Below are positions 8,399-18,094 of a DNA stretch of 64,000 nucleotides, piece by piece. The translations under genes and the position numbers were made by a program. The stretch lies in contig JAWKKV010000004.1 of assembly GCA_041393015.1 (NCBI GenBank), forward strand, positions 124,001-188,000, read 5' to 3'. The notes below the pieces were generated by a model. The model did no database searches and was not told where the DNA came from. It worked only from the letters and a program-made list of their open reading frames with translations. Origin of the DNA: JAGQYH01 sp041393015 (GTDB lineage Bacteria; Bacteroidota; Bacteroidia; Chitinophagales; JADIYW01). Each line of letters begins with the position of its first letter. The first letter of the stretch is position 1.

Positions 8399-8806
8399 AT
8401 GAAAAACACTACTATCCTATTTTTAGTGGGGGCATTATGTATTTTATTGAATCAAAATGTTTTTGCACAAGAAAGTTTAAAAAAATCAACAGAAGGTCCA
8501 GTTAAAGTGATGGTAAAGCAAGAGCAAACCGTCAAGAAAATGGTGAGACTTGAACCTAAAATAACTTCCCAGCCTGTTCAGGCTAAACAAAATTTAGTAA
8601 AAAGTACAAATCAGGCAAAAGGCTCAGTTGATCAGCCAGATGACATAAAAACTACTCAACAACAAATTCTAAAATTAAAATTACTCTTAGAAGATGTTGT
8701 AGAACAACCCCAGAAATATTCTACAGCACAAATAGAAAAATTGAAAGAGGCACTTTCTCAAAAAGAACTCCTTTTAAATCATTTGCTAGACCCGGCTAAA
8801 AAGTAG
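8399..8806 (+). CDS. Small exported coiled-coil protein, unknown
   Basis: A 135-residue protein. Residues 1-23 form a signal peptide ending NVFAQ. The mature part is rich in Lys, Gln and Glu, first low-complexity, then helical from about residue 80 (TTQQQILKLKLLLEDVVEQ, and a final helix with KLKEALSQKELLLNHLL). No cysteine lipobox and no known enzyme motif were found. It lies five bases before the adhesin gene, so it is likely co-expressed and may act in its export or surface assembly. That role is inferred from position alone. Confidence 0.65.
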   Translation: MKNTTILFLVGALCILLNQNVFAQESLKKSTEGPVKVMVKQEQTVKKMVRLEPKITSQPVQAKQNLVKSTNQAKGSVDQPDDIKTTQQQILKLKLLLEDVVEQPQKYSTAQIEKLKEALSQKELLLNHLLDPAKK

Positions 8807-8811
8807 AAAGG

Positions 8812-10119
8812 ATGAAAAGAATTTTATCTCTAGTTTTTCCTCTTTTTATATCTATTGCAGTTTTTGGTCAGGGTGCTACTTGTGCTACGGCAGAACCATT
8901 TTGTACAGATAATGGTACTTTTTTTCCTGCCAATTATACAGGTACAGGTAATGGTGGTGGACCTCAAGCAGAAGCAGGTAATAACTATGGTTGTTTAGGA
9001 ACACAAGGAAATCCAGCTTGGTATTTTCTAGAAATTGATAATCCTGGAAATATTGTAATCGATTTAACGAATACCAATGTAATTGATATTGATTTTGCAC
9101 TTTGGGGACCTTTCCCAAATATTGGTGCGGCGATAAGCAATTGTGGTTCTTTGGGGGCGCCGGTAGATTGTAGTTATGATCCACAGGCCTTTGAGGTGAT
9201 AAATGTGCCGACTTCAACAACAGGTCAAGTTTACCTATTGCTTATTACCAATTATGCGAATTCAGCAACAAATATATCGGGTAATCAAATAGGTGGAACA
9301 GGTTCAACAGATTGTACCATCTTGCCCAATTGTGCTGCGGATGCCGGTACAGTGACAACCGACGTTGGAGGTAACTTAATTTATCTTTGTGATGGAGCCG
9401 ATGTTACGATGACATCAGATGATAATTTTGTTCTGCCTCCCTTAGCTGGAGCAGATCCTGGAGGATTGGGATATGTTATTTATAATTGCGCACCAACTAC
9501 TTCAGATCCATTTACAGATCCTTGTTGGACAGGCTATTATTGGACTGGTGAAGATCTAACAGAAACAAATGATGCAAGTAACTTATATGATTTTGTAATT
9601 AACAACCCTTCTGGTGATCAAGGCACAAATGGTACGCCTACTGGTGATGATCTTTATTTTATACCTATTACAATGGATGATATTTGCTACACTACAGGTT
9701 GTGATGCGAACTTGAGTCATGATTTAAATAGTGATGGATGTTTTGATTTAGGAACACCTATTCATGTAATTTATTTAGAAGATATTACAGTTAATTATGT
9801 AACTAATTGCACCAATCCAACAGCAGGTACAGGTAGCGTTACAGTAACCATTTCAGGAGGATTACCTCAATATAATGGTTCTAATTTTACCATTACGGAT
9901 AATGGTCCAGGTACATTGTCAACTACCTCGGTAGCAAATGGCGGATCGGTAACTATTAATGGATTATCTGATGGAGATATAGTAAATATTGGGATAGGTG
10001 ATGGACAGTGCAACTATGGTAGTTATACGGCTGATTTTGATTGCGGAGACGATGCGTGTTTAATTAATAGTGTTTTAACGGCTAACCCTCCGGCAACTAA
10101 TTTCCCAAATGATCAATAG
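8812..10119 (+). CDS. SprB-like giant adhesin, N-terminal part (before in-frame amber)
   Basis: This encodes 435 residues, with a signal peptide at 1-20 (VFPLFISIAVFGQG). A beta-rich cysteine-containing domain follows, of a kind common at the start of exported Bacteroidota adhesins (CATAEPFCTDN, NPAWYFLEIDNPGNI, FALWGPF). The frame stops at TAG 10117-10119 right after NFPNDQ. It then continues without another stop in the same frame as PPGTTVQFCFDINQYNQ into the next entry. Translation of 8812-15465 would give one polypeptide of about 2217 residues, with the amber at codon 436. I infer a nonsense substitution or sequencing error in one gene, not two genes. The N-terminal piece alone lacks the secretion C-terminus. 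Confidence 0.8.
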   Translation: MKRILSLVFPLFISIAVFGQGATCATAEPFCTDNGTFFPANYTGTGNGGGPQAEAGNNYGCLGTQGNPAWYFLEIDNPGNIVIDLTNTNVIDIDFALWGPFPNIGAAISNCGSLGAPVDCSYDPQAFEVINVPTSTTGQVYLLLITNYANSATNISGNQIGGTGSTDCTILPNCAADAGTVTTDVGGNLIYLCDGADVTMTSDDNFVLPPLAGADPGGLGYVIYNCAPTTSDPFTDPCWTGYYWTGEDLTETNDASNLYDFVINNPSGDQGTNGTPTGDDLYFIPITMDDICYTTGCDANLSHDLNSDGCFDLGTPIHVIYLEDITVNYVTNCTNPTAGTGSVTVTISGGLPQYNGSNFTITDNGPGTLSTTSVANGGSVTINGLSDGDIVNIGIGDGQCNYGSYTADFDCGDDACLINSVLTANPPATNFPNDQ

Positions 10120-10176
10120 CCACCAGGCACAACCGTTCAATTTTGTTTTGATATTAATCAATACAATCAAATAAAT

Positions 10177-13100
10177 GTGAATTTTTTACATGGTATTGTG
10201 CCAAGTTTTGGTCCGGGTTGGGACCTTTCAAGTTTAACACCAACAGTAAATCCTTCTGTTGCGGCAAACAATGAGCCAGGTTCAATGTGGCAATGGTTTC
10301 CAGGAAATACCGTAACATACAATTCTCCACCTTCAAATATTGCTGATGCAGGTTGGTGGTTTTTAAGTTCAAATAGTTCAGGTGGCGTGCCGTTAGATCC
10401 TGACAATAGTTGGGGAGATGGTTGTACTGCAACCAATGGTTATTTGGGAGTGTCACAAGCGGTTTGCGAAGGTGATGGTTGGACATGGGTGCCTGGTGTA
10501 GGCTGTACTTCAGATTATGTAGATGCATTTGGAGATCCTGTATATTTATGGGTTGGTCCTGATGTTTTCTTTGATTGGTATCTTGATTTTTCAATCAACC
10601 AAAGCTCATGTTTAGCTGCTGGTGGTGTTTGGGATGCTGCATTTGGTGATTGTGGTTTTTTTGGGTCTTGTTTTGGAGATCCAAATGATGGAATGGGTTT
10701 AACTTGGACAGCTTGTTTTGAAATAACAACTTCAAGTACTGCATCATGTACACCAGATCAAGATTTACATGTGGAAGTGAAAACCTACGCAGATGGAGAA
10801 ACAGGGACATGGACCGATATAGGATGTACGCTTGATCAACCAGTAGAATTAGATGCGACAGCCTGTTGTATTCCACCTCCAATGGCTGTTACACAAAAAT
10901 TTTGTGAGGGAACAGTGATGAATATTGTTGCCAGTAGCAGTGGCTATGGTGTAATTAATTGGTACAATGTTGCTTCAGGTGGAATTGCATTAGCCACAGG
11001 AACAAATACTTATAATCCTGGAGCTTTAGCTCCTGGTTCATATACTTTTTATGTAGAGGAAGATGATAATGGATGTGTAAGTCATGATAGAACACCTGTA
11101 ATTGTAAATGTAGATCCATTGCCAGATATTACTATTGATCTAGGAAATCAAGTAATATGTTTAGGGGAATCAGCTACCATTCAAACTACCATCACAAATG
11201 AAACTTCTATAAGTTGGAATAATCCTGGAAATAGTACAACAGACGATATTTTGGTGACACCCACTGCTACTACAACTTATACGGTTACTGCAACCAACCT
11301 TTGTGGTGTAGTTACTTATCCTGTTGTAATTACAATTAATCCACCAATTGTTTTAAATACAAGTATAACAAATGCTACATGTAATGGTGTTTCCGATGGC
11401 GCAATAGATTTAATTCCAACTGGAGGTTCAGCACCTTATACTTACGATTGGGATATTGATGGCACTGGAGATTTTGATGATAGTCAGGATCTAAATAGTT
11501 TAGCTCCAGGAGATTATACGGTTGTGGTAAAAGACTTCTATGATTGTTCAAGTATGGCAACTTTTACAGTACAATCTTTGGGTGGATATGACAGTACTGG
11601 AATAACTTTAACGACATGTAACCCAGCCAATGCAGGTGTTTCAACAATTACGCTGACCAATACATTGGGCTGTGATAGTATTGTTACAACGATTACAACA
11701 TTGCTGCCAGAAGTCACGAATACAGTAATGGCTACTACTTGCGATCCACTATTAGCAGGCACCACAGTAGATACTTTTACAGCCTTTAATACTTGTGATA
11801 GTATTGTGACAACGATTACAACATTACTACCAGAAGTCACTAATACAGTAACGGCAACCACTTGTGATCCATTATTAGCAGGCACCACAGTAGATACATT
11901 TGTAGCTTTCAATACTTGTGATAGTATTGTTACAACCATTACAACATTATCAGCCTTTGATAGTGTTGGACTTACAGCTACCACATGTGATCCATTAGCA
12001 GTAGGAAGTGTAACCGATACATTCACCAATGCAGCAGGTTGTGATAGTTTAGTCACTACAGTGACGACGCTTAATCCATCAGACATTATCAACTTAACGG
12101 CTACCACATGTAATCCATTGCAAGCGGGCACAACGGTAGATTCATTTATCAATGCTTCCGGATGTGATTCGATTATCACTACGGTAACAACCTTACTACC
12201 AGAAGTCACTAATACAGTAACGGCAACTACATGCGATCCATTATTAGCAGGCACTACAGTAGATACATTTGTAGCCTTCAATACGTGTGATAGTATTGTT
12301 ACAACGATTACTACTTTATCAGCTTATGATAGTGTTGGACTTACAGCTACCACTTGTGATCCACTTCAAGTAGGAAGTGTAACCGATACATTCACCAATG
12401 CAGCAGGTTGTGATAGTTTAGTCACTACGGTAACCACACTTAATCCATCTAACATTATCAACTTAACGGCTACCACATGTGATCCACTGCAAGCAGGGAC
12501 AACGGTAGATTCTTTAACAAATGCTTCAGGATGTGATTCGATTGTCACTACGGTAACAACATTGCTTCCAGAAGTCACTAATACAGTTACTGCCACGACA
12601 TGTGATCCATTATTAGCAGGCACTACAGTAGATACTTTTGTAGCCTTTAATACATGTGATAGTATTGTTACGACCATTACAACTTTATCAGCTTATGATA
12701 GTGTTGGACTTACAGCTACCACTTGTGATCCACTTCAAGTCGGAACAGTAACCGATACATTCACCAATGCAGCAGGTTGTGATAGTTTAGTGACTACAGT
12801 GACGACACTTAATCCATCTGATATTATCAACTTAACGGCTACCACATGTGATCCGCTTCAAGCAGGGACAACAGTAGATTCATTAACGAATGCTTCAGGA
12901 TGTGATTCGGTTATTACTACTGTAACTACTTTACTACCAGAAGTCACTAATACAGTAACGGCAACCACTTGTGATCCATTATTAGCAGGCACAACAGTAG
13001 ACACTTTTGTAGCCTTCAATACATGTGATAGTATTGTGACGACCATTACAACTTTATCAGCTTATGATAGTGTTGGACTTACAGCTACCACTTGTGATCC

Positions 13101-15465
13101 ATTAGCAGTAGGAAGTGTAACCGATACGTTTACGAATACATCTGGCTGTGATAGTTTAGTCACTACGGTAACCACACTTAATCCATCTGACATTGTCAAC
13201 TTAACGGCTACCACATGTGATCCACTACAAGCAGGGACAACGGTAGATTCATTTACGAATGCTTCAGGATGTGATTCGATTGTAACAACAGTTACTACTT
13301 TACTTCCAGAAGTCACCAATACAATCACAACGACTTCATGTGATCCATTACAAGTGGGCACCACAGTAGATACTTTTGCAGCTTTCAATACTTGCGATAG
13401 TATTGTAACCACTATTGTAACCCTAGCGGCTTATGATAGCACGGGCACAACGGCTACGACTTGCGATCCATTAGCAGTAGGAATTGTAACCGATACGTTC
13501 ACCAATGCTGCAGGATGTGATTCGATTGTAACAACAGTTACTACTTTACTTCCAGAAGTCACCAATACAATTACAACGACTTCATGTGATCCATTACAAG
13601 TGGGCACCACAGTAGATACCTTTGTAGCTTTCAATACTTGTGATAGTATTGTTACCACTATTGTAACCCTCGCGGCTTATGATAGCACAGGTACAACGGC
13701 TACCACTTGCGATCCATTAGCAGTAGGAAGTGTAACGGATACTTTTACGAATACAGTAGGCTGTGATAGTTTAGTCACTACGGTAACGACTTTACTATTC
13801 CCTTCTAATTCAACAGTAAATGCTACAAGTTGCAATCCGGCAGATGTTGGAACGTCGATAGATACTTTATTTAGTGCAGCAGCTAATGGATGTGATAGTA
13901 TTATAACCACAATTACATCACTTGGACCGTTGCCTTCCAATACAATTTTTGAGGCAATTTGCCCTGGAGATGTTTATGTAATGCCGAATGGCGGAGTAGT
14001 TACTACAGCAGGAACTTATGAAGATACCATTGCTGGTTTTAACTGCGATAGTGTTGTAACGGTTATTATTACAGAAAATAATAGCTATGTATCTGTATTC
14101 TCACCACCTGTTCAGCTTTGTGAAGGCCAAACTTATACCATGCCAAATGGAGATATTGTAGATGCTACAGGAACGTATGTAGATACAGTAGCATCCCCTG
14201 GAATATGCGGTCAGATTGTAACCGTTGAAGTTACAGTACTAAATGCACAACAAGGAAGTCAGTTAGAAACTATCTGTTTTGGTGAAAGTTTCTCTATTAA
14301 TGGTGTTGATTTTTACAATACTACAGGAACATATGTAGACATTATCCCGGCTAGTAATGGTTGTGATAGTGTTGTTACTTTAGATTTGACAGTGTTGGAT
14401 CTCTTAACAGATACATTAACGACTAGTATTTGTTTTGGAGATAGTGTGACCATCAACGGAAGCGACTATTATACTACTACGGGAAGTTATTTTGAAACAT
14501 TACAAGGACAAGGAGTTAATTGCGATAGTATTGTTGTGTTAAACCTTACAGTAGGCAACAGTGCTACGTATAGTTACAGTCAAAGTATTTGTGAAGGAGA
14601 TAGTGTTTCTATCGATGGCAATACTTATTACAATACAGAAGGAAGTTATTCCGCTACATTTAGTAATGGAGGTTCTTGCGATAGTATTGTTACATTGAAT
14701 TTAGTTGTCAATACTATAAAAATAGACACTATAGTAACATCACCGGCTAATTGTTTAGGTGTTAATGGTAGTGTATTATTTGAATTTGAATCAGGTGTGT
14801 CGCCATTTATGTTTGATGTAACAGATGTTGATGGAAACACTTTAACTTCGATGGATAATCCACTTACTGGGTTAGATGCTGGCAGTTATACCGTTCTAAT
14901 TTCGGATTCTAATCTTTGTTCAACTGATACTAGTTTTGCTATTGATCAGGAAAACAGTGCTGATTTTGAAGTTACTCCTGATTATTCTTCTATTATATAT
15001 GGCGATTCAGTAGAATTCTTCGTTAGCCCGGCTAATGGAAATATTACTTGGCTTTCAAACAACTTTTTATCATGCGATACTTGTAGTAATGTTATTTCTA
15101 CCCCAGAATATAGCATTTACTATATAATACAAAAGGATGATGGTTCTGGATGTTTAGCCTATGATACAGTTTATATTGAAGTCAAAGATCCTGAAGTATT
15201 TATACCAACAGCATTTTCACCAAATGGCGACAACGACAATGATATTCTTTATATAATTGATAAAAATATTGATGAATTAATCTATTTTAGGATTTGGAAC
15301 CGATGGGGTGAATTACTTTTTGAAACAGATGATATCAATGAAGGTTGGGATGGTTTTTATAAAGGTGATGAGCAAGAATTAGACACCTATGTATTTGATG
15401 CTAAAGTGATCATGTATACCGGTAAAACTGTGCAAGTACATGGTCAAGTGCTCTTAGTTCGATAA
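10177..15465 (+). CDS. SprB-like giant adhesin, C-terminal part with T9SS sorting domain
   Basis: Counted from the GTG at 10177 this is 1762 residues, but the frame is continuous with the preceding entry across TAG 10117-10119. The GTG may not be a true start, and no signal peptide follows it. Residues 1-240 form a continuation domain (FLHGIVPSFGPGWDLSSL). About 400-465 is a SprB-type repeat (TNATCNGVSDGAIDL, then GGSAPYTYDW). Residues 469-1249 are nineteen tandem 41-residue cysteine repeats. Next come longer CDSIV-type repeats and a second SprB-like unit. The last 85-90 residues are the gliding-motility-associated C-terminal domain (AFSPNGDNDNDILYI, FRIWNRWGELLFET, GWDGFYKG), which directs export by the type IX system to the cell surface. 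Likely an adhesin for gliding or attachment. Confidence 0.85.
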   Translation: MNFLHGIVPSFGPGWDLSSLTPTVNPSVAANNEPGSMWQWFPGNTVTYNSPPSNIADAGWWFLSSNSSGGVPLDPDNSWGDGCTATNGYLGVSQAVCEGDGWTWVPGVGCTSDYVDAFGDPVYLWVGPDVFFDWYLDFSINQSSCLAAGGVWDAAFGDCGFFGSCFGDPNDGMGLTWTACFEITTSSTASCTPDQDLHVEVKTYADGETGTWTDIGCTLDQPVELDATACCIPPPMAVTQKFCEGTVMNIVASSSGYGVINWYNVASGGIALATGTNTYNPGALAPGSYTFYVEEDDNGCVSHDRTPVIVNVDPLPDITIDLGNQVICLGESATIQTTITNETSISWNNPGNSTTDDILVTPTATTTYTVTATNLCGVVTYPVVITINPPIVLNTSITNATCNGVSDGAIDLIPTGGSAPYTYDWDIDGTGDFDDSQDLNSLAPGDYTVVVKDFYDCSSMATFTVQSLGGYDSTGITLTTCNPANAGVSTITLTNTLGCDSIVTTITTLLPEVTNTVMATTCDPLLAGTTVDTFTAFNTCDSIVTTITTLLPEVTNTVTATTCDPLLAGTTVDTFVAFNTCDSIVTTITTLSAFDSVGLTATTCDPLAVGSVTDTFTNAAGCDSLVTTVTTLNPSDIINLTATTCNPLQAGTTVDSFINASGCDSIITTVTTLLPEVTNTVTATTCDPLLAGTTVDTFVAFNTCDSIVTTITTLSAYDSVGLTATTCDPLQVGSVTDTFTNAAGCDSLVTTVTTLNPSNIINLTATTCDPLQAGTTVDSLTNASGCDSIVTTVTTLLPEVTNTVTATTCDPLLAGTTVDTFVAFNTCDSIVTTITTLSAYDSVGLTATTCDPLQVGTVTDTFTNAAGCDSLVTTVTTLNPSDIINLTATTCDPLQAGTTVDSLTNASGCDSVITTVTTLLPEVTNTVTATTCDPLLAGTTVDTFVAFNTCDSIVTTITTLSAYDSVGLTATTCDPLAVGSVTDTFTNTSGCDSLVTTVTTLNPSDIVNLTATTCDPLQAGTTVDSFTNASGCDSIVTTVTTLLPEVTNTITTTSCDPLQVGTTVDTFAAFNTCDSIVTTIVTLAAYDSTGTTATTCDPLAVGIVTDTFTNAAGCDSIVTTVTTLLPEVTNTITTTSCDPLQVGTTVDTFVAFNTCDSIVTTIVTLAAYDSTGTTATTCDPLAVGSVTDTFTNTVGCDSLVTTVTTLLFPSNSTVNATSCNPADVGTSIDTLFSAAANGCDSIITTITSLGPLPSNTIFEAICPGDVYVMPNGGVVTTAGTYEDTIAGFNCDSVVTVIITENNSYVSVFSPPVQLCEGQTYTMPNGDIVDATGTYVDTVASPGICGQIVTVEVTVLNAQQGSQLETICFGESFSINGVDFYNTTGTYVDIIPASNGCDSVVTLDLTVLDLLTDTLTTSICFGDSVTINGSDYYTTTGSYFETLQGQGVNCDSIVVLNLTVGNSATYSYSQSICEGDSVSIDGNTYYNTEGSYSATFSNGGSCDSIVTLNLVVNTIKIDTIVTSPANCLGVNGSVLFEFESGVSPFMFDVTDVDGNTLTSMDNPLTGLDAGSYTVLISDSNLCSTDTSFAIDQENSADFEVTPDYSSIIYGDSVEFFVSPANGNITWLSNNFLSCDTCSNVISTPEYSIYYIIQKDDGSGCLAYDTVYIEVKDPEVFIPTAFSPNGDNDNDILYIIDKNIDELIYFRIWNRWGELLFETDDINEGWDGFYKGDEQELDTYVFDAKVIMYTGKTVQVHGQVLLVR
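11581..13923 (+). repeat. Coding tandem repeat, 19 units of 123 bp with a 369-bp higher-order period
   Basis: Starting at 11581, units follow every 123 bases (41 codons) without gaps. The core reads TATTCDPLxAGTTVDTF, then CDSIVTTxTTL. The nineteenth unit is 43 codons. Units 3-14 (11827-13302) form four copies of an ordered triplet beginning LPEV, SAYD/SAFD and NPSD/NPSN. Units 15-18 form two copies of an LPEV-AAYD doublet. Each unit carries two cysteines at fixed positions. The DNA is strongly repetitive, so the copy number in an assembly could be wrong. Confidence 0.9.
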
Positions 15466-15481
15466 AATTGAAAATAAAAAC

Positions 15482-16225
15482 ATGCAACAAAAGAATTCAA
15501 AACATATACTAAGTTTCTATTTTATAATAGTATTGTTGGAATTGATAGGTGAGTCATTGGCGCATTATAACTCGTCTTTTACACTTATTTATATAGTAAA
15601 ACCTTTACTAATGCCTATTTTAATGGTTTACTACTATAGATCGATTAACATTATTAAGGGACAATCAAATGCAATCCATCGGTGGGTTTTAGGGGCATTA
15701 TTCTTTAGTTTTCTTGGCGATGTCTTTTTAATGCTTACTTGGTCTGGTGGAAATTTGTTTTTGTTTGGTCTAGGAGCTTTTTTACTTGCTCATATCGCAT
15801 ATATAATGGCGTTTAGAACAAATTTGAATGAATCGGTCACTCCCATATTAAGGAAGAAGGCTTATGCTATATTTCCAATTATAGTTTATACTGTTGTATT
15901 GATTACAGCATTAATGAATTATGGAAATGCTGACTTTTCTGAGATGAAAGTACCGGTAATTGTTTATGCCATGGTAATTATGGTAATGGTTATTTCTGCT
16001 TTTAATAGATATCAAAGAGTGATAGAAAAAAGCTTCAGACTAGTGTTGTTAGGAGCAGCATTATTTATGTTGTCAGATTCGATTATCGCTTTAAATAAGT
16101 TTACTGGTTTGTTCTATAATTATCAATTTTTACCAAGGCTTTTAATAATGTTTACTTACACATTAGCACAGTATTTTATCGTTAAAGGCATGGTTGTTTC
16201 AACCAATACTACTGCAATTTCTTAA
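15482..16225 (+). CDS. YhhN-family membrane protein (lysoplasmalogenase-like)
   Basis: A 247-residue integral membrane protein with about eight hydrophobic helices. YhhN/TMEM86 signatures are KPLLMPILMVYYY in the second helix and LFFSFLGDVFLML in the third, where the aspartate is the family's proposed catalytic residue, plus LLGAALFMLSDSIIAL. Members hydrolyse the vinyl-ether bond of lysoplasmalogens in animals. Bacterial substrates are less certain. ATG is 17 bases after the adhesin stop, so it may be read from the same message. Confidence 0.8.
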   Translation: MQQKNSKHILSFYFIIVLLELIGESLAHYNSSFTLIYIVKPLLMPILMVYYYRSINIIKGQSNAIHRWVLGALFFSFLGDVFLMLTWSGGNLFLFGLGAFLLAHIAYIMAFRTNLNESVTPILRKKAYAIFPIIVYTVVLITALMNYGNADFSEMKVPVIVYAMVIMVMVISAFNRYQRVIEKSFRLVLLGAALFMLSDSIIALNKFTGLFYNYQFLPRLLIMFTYTLAQYFIVKGMVVSTNTTAIS

Positions 16226-16239
16226 CTTAAACTTTCTTT

Positions 16240-16247
16240 TACATTTG
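16240..16247 (+). promoter_or_regulatory. Possible -7 element upstream of the hydrolase fusion gene
   Basis: TACATTTG matches TAnnTTTG. It lies 15 bases after the YhhN stop and 61 bases before the ATG at 16309. No TTG is seen at the expected -33 distance, so the assignment is weak. Confidence 0.35.
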
Positions 16248-16308
16248 TGCATTCAGACAAATTAAAAGCTAAATTTATCAAGTAAAGTCATAGAAACAGT
16301 TTTAGTTA

Positions 16309-18087
16309 ATGCAAGAAGATATTGGAAATTACCCAACACCAACCACAAGGTATTTTAAGACTAGAGAAGAATTTGATATTGCAGTTGGACGCGATTTTAT
16401 TACACATGCTAATCTTATTACCAAGCAAGGTCAGGAATTTTTTGTTGGTTTAGCTCATGGACAATCTCCAGCTGGAGCCTATCAATATATTTTAGATTAT
16501 TTCCATGAAATAAAACATCCGCATTTATTAAAGTTTACCGCCACTAATTCTCATTTAAAAAGGCAAAGAGATTTAAAAGATGTATTTAACGCTACTGAAT
16601 TTTTAAAAGCCCTAATTCAAAAGGAGTATATAGCCAAAGAACAAGTCTTGGGTAAGCGATACAATCGTGAAAAAATGCAAGATTATGCCGATACCTATAA
16701 TTTTGATCTTGCCAAATATCTTGAGAAAACCAATAAAGAAGGATTTGATTATGTTTTTACAGCTTCAGATTCAAGAGGAAGAGTAGCTGCTATTGCTAGA
16801 AAATCAACTGCTTTTGATTCAGAAGAAATTATGGTGGTGGTTAGTGAAAGACGGGAGGAAGAGTTAACCATTACGCCGCATTTTCTAAAAAAATCTAAAA
16901 GGATAGCTTTTTTAGCCACCAAAGCAGATAAACGTAGACCATTAGCTTGGTTGTATTCTCGTTGGGGAAGTCCAGATGAAAGTCCAAGCTTTTTAAGGTA
17001 TGTTGAAGATGTAGCTATTAAAATGACTGTATTTGTTGATGATGCAGCATTAACATGGCCACAAATTGAAATTTTCAGACCTTCAAAATATGGAGGAAGT
17101 ACCATAAGGATAGACTTAGCAACTACATATAATGAAGATGCTAAGCGTAAATTACCTGTAGTTTTATTGATTCATGGATTTTTAGGTTTAAACTCATTTG
17201 ACGGTCTTTTAACATCATTACCATCAAGAAAATACATTGGTGCGGCAATGCACTATGGCACCATTCCAGATGATTTGCCGCCAAAATCTTATTCAAAGCA
17301 TATTTCAAAGAATATTGATGCCGCAGTCGGATTTTTTGGTTCTAAAGGCCATCCGGTTTATATTTTCGATCATTCCATGGGGAATATTTATTTCCTCTTG
17401 GCCGATTTAGAGTTTGACAATTTACCAAACGTTCAAAAGTATTTAAAAGGAAGAATTGGAGCGAATCCATTTTTTGGAAACGAAGCTAAACATGCCTTAA
17501 AAGGATTTTTAGATTATGTTATACTTCCATCATTCTCATTTATAAAAAATCCGGTTCAAAAACAAACACTAACTATTTTTAGAAATTTGGTTTTACCGCT
17601 TATGCCCGATTGGGAAGTTAGAAGACAAGGTATTCAGTGGACAGGTGTTGGGATAAAGAGGAGCAATGTTGTTAATGACAGTTTTTGGGAGGCTATTAAA
17701 ACACAGATATTAGATTTAATGACACAACTCGATTCGGTACCTGCTTTAAATAGAATCCCAATTGAACGAGCATTAAGCCGATTACCGGCGAAAATATTTG
17801 CCATTCAAATTCATTCAGCGCTTTATGTTTCAAAAAGATTAAAAAAGAAGCAAGGCTTAGCTAATATGGAAAAACATGGAATTCGTGTCTTAATTCTTAA
17901 AAGTGAAAAAGATGGGATTGCTAAGTTTGATAATCAATACTATACTAATTCATCTACTACAGTTTGGGACGTAACAAACGAGAAAGAGCACGATCTATTT
18001 AGAGAGCATCTTTATCATATGGTCAATCCATTAAAAACAGCTAAAATTATTGATGACTTTATTGTATCTATTGAAAGCAGTAAATAA
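16309..18087 (+). CDS. Fusion of sugar-isomerase-like domain and alpha/beta hydrolase
   Basis: A 592-residue cytoplasmic-looking protein without a signal peptide. Residues 1-265 resemble the NagB/6-phosphogluconolactonase fold: VGLAHGQSPAGAYQYI matches the phosphate-loop pattern GLsGGsTP.~lY, and FDYVFTASDSRGRVAAIAR corresponds to the later core strand. Residues 280-592 are an alpha/beta hydrolase: VVLLIHGFLGL supplies the oxyanion region and DHSMGN (S356) the nucleophile elbow, with Asp in place of the usual first glycine. Likely acid and base residues lie near LILKSEKDGIAKFD and EKEHDLF..H. No pathway is evident from the neighbours. It could be a lipase or esterase regulated by a sugar-phosphate-binding domain, which is inference. 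Confidence 0.65.
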   Translation: MQEDIGNYPTPTTRYFKTREEFDIAVGRDFITHANLITKQGQEFFVGLAHGQSPAGAYQYILDYFHEIKHPHLLKFTATNSHLKRQRDLKDVFNATEFLKALIQKEYIAKEQVLGKRYNREKMQDYADTYNFDLAKYLEKTNKEGFDYVFTASDSRGRVAAIARKSTAFDSEEIMVVVSERREEELTITPHFLKKSKRIAFLATKADKRRPLAWLYSRWGSPDESPSFLRYVEDVAIKMTVFVDDAALTWPQIEIFRPSKYGGSTIRIDLATTYNEDAKRKLPVVLLIHGFLGLNSFDGLLTSLPSRKYIGAAMHYGTIPDDLPPKSYSKHISKNIDAAVGFFGSKGHPVYIFDHSMGNIYFLLADLEFDNLPNVQKYLKGRIGANPFFGNEAKHALKGFLDYVILPSFSFIKNPVQKQTLTIFRNLVLPLMPDWEVRRQGIQWTGVGIKRSNVVNDSFWEAIKTQILDLMTQLDSVPALNRIPIERALSRLPAKIFAIQIHSALYVSKRLKKKQGLANMEKHGIRVLILKSEKDGIAKFDNQYYTNSSTTVWDVTNEKEHDLFREHLYHMVNPLKTAKIIDDFIVSIESSK

Positions 18088-18094
18088 AAATTGC

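Noticed and set aside
11581..13923. CRISPR-like array
   Set aside because: Units are contiguous at 123 bp with no unique spacers and encode a regular 41-residue protein repeat in frame.
11538..13940. Series of long minus-strand open frames inside the adhesin repeat
   Set aside because: They are mirror frames of the 123-bp coding repeat, have the same periodicity, and lack starts, signals or recognisable domains.
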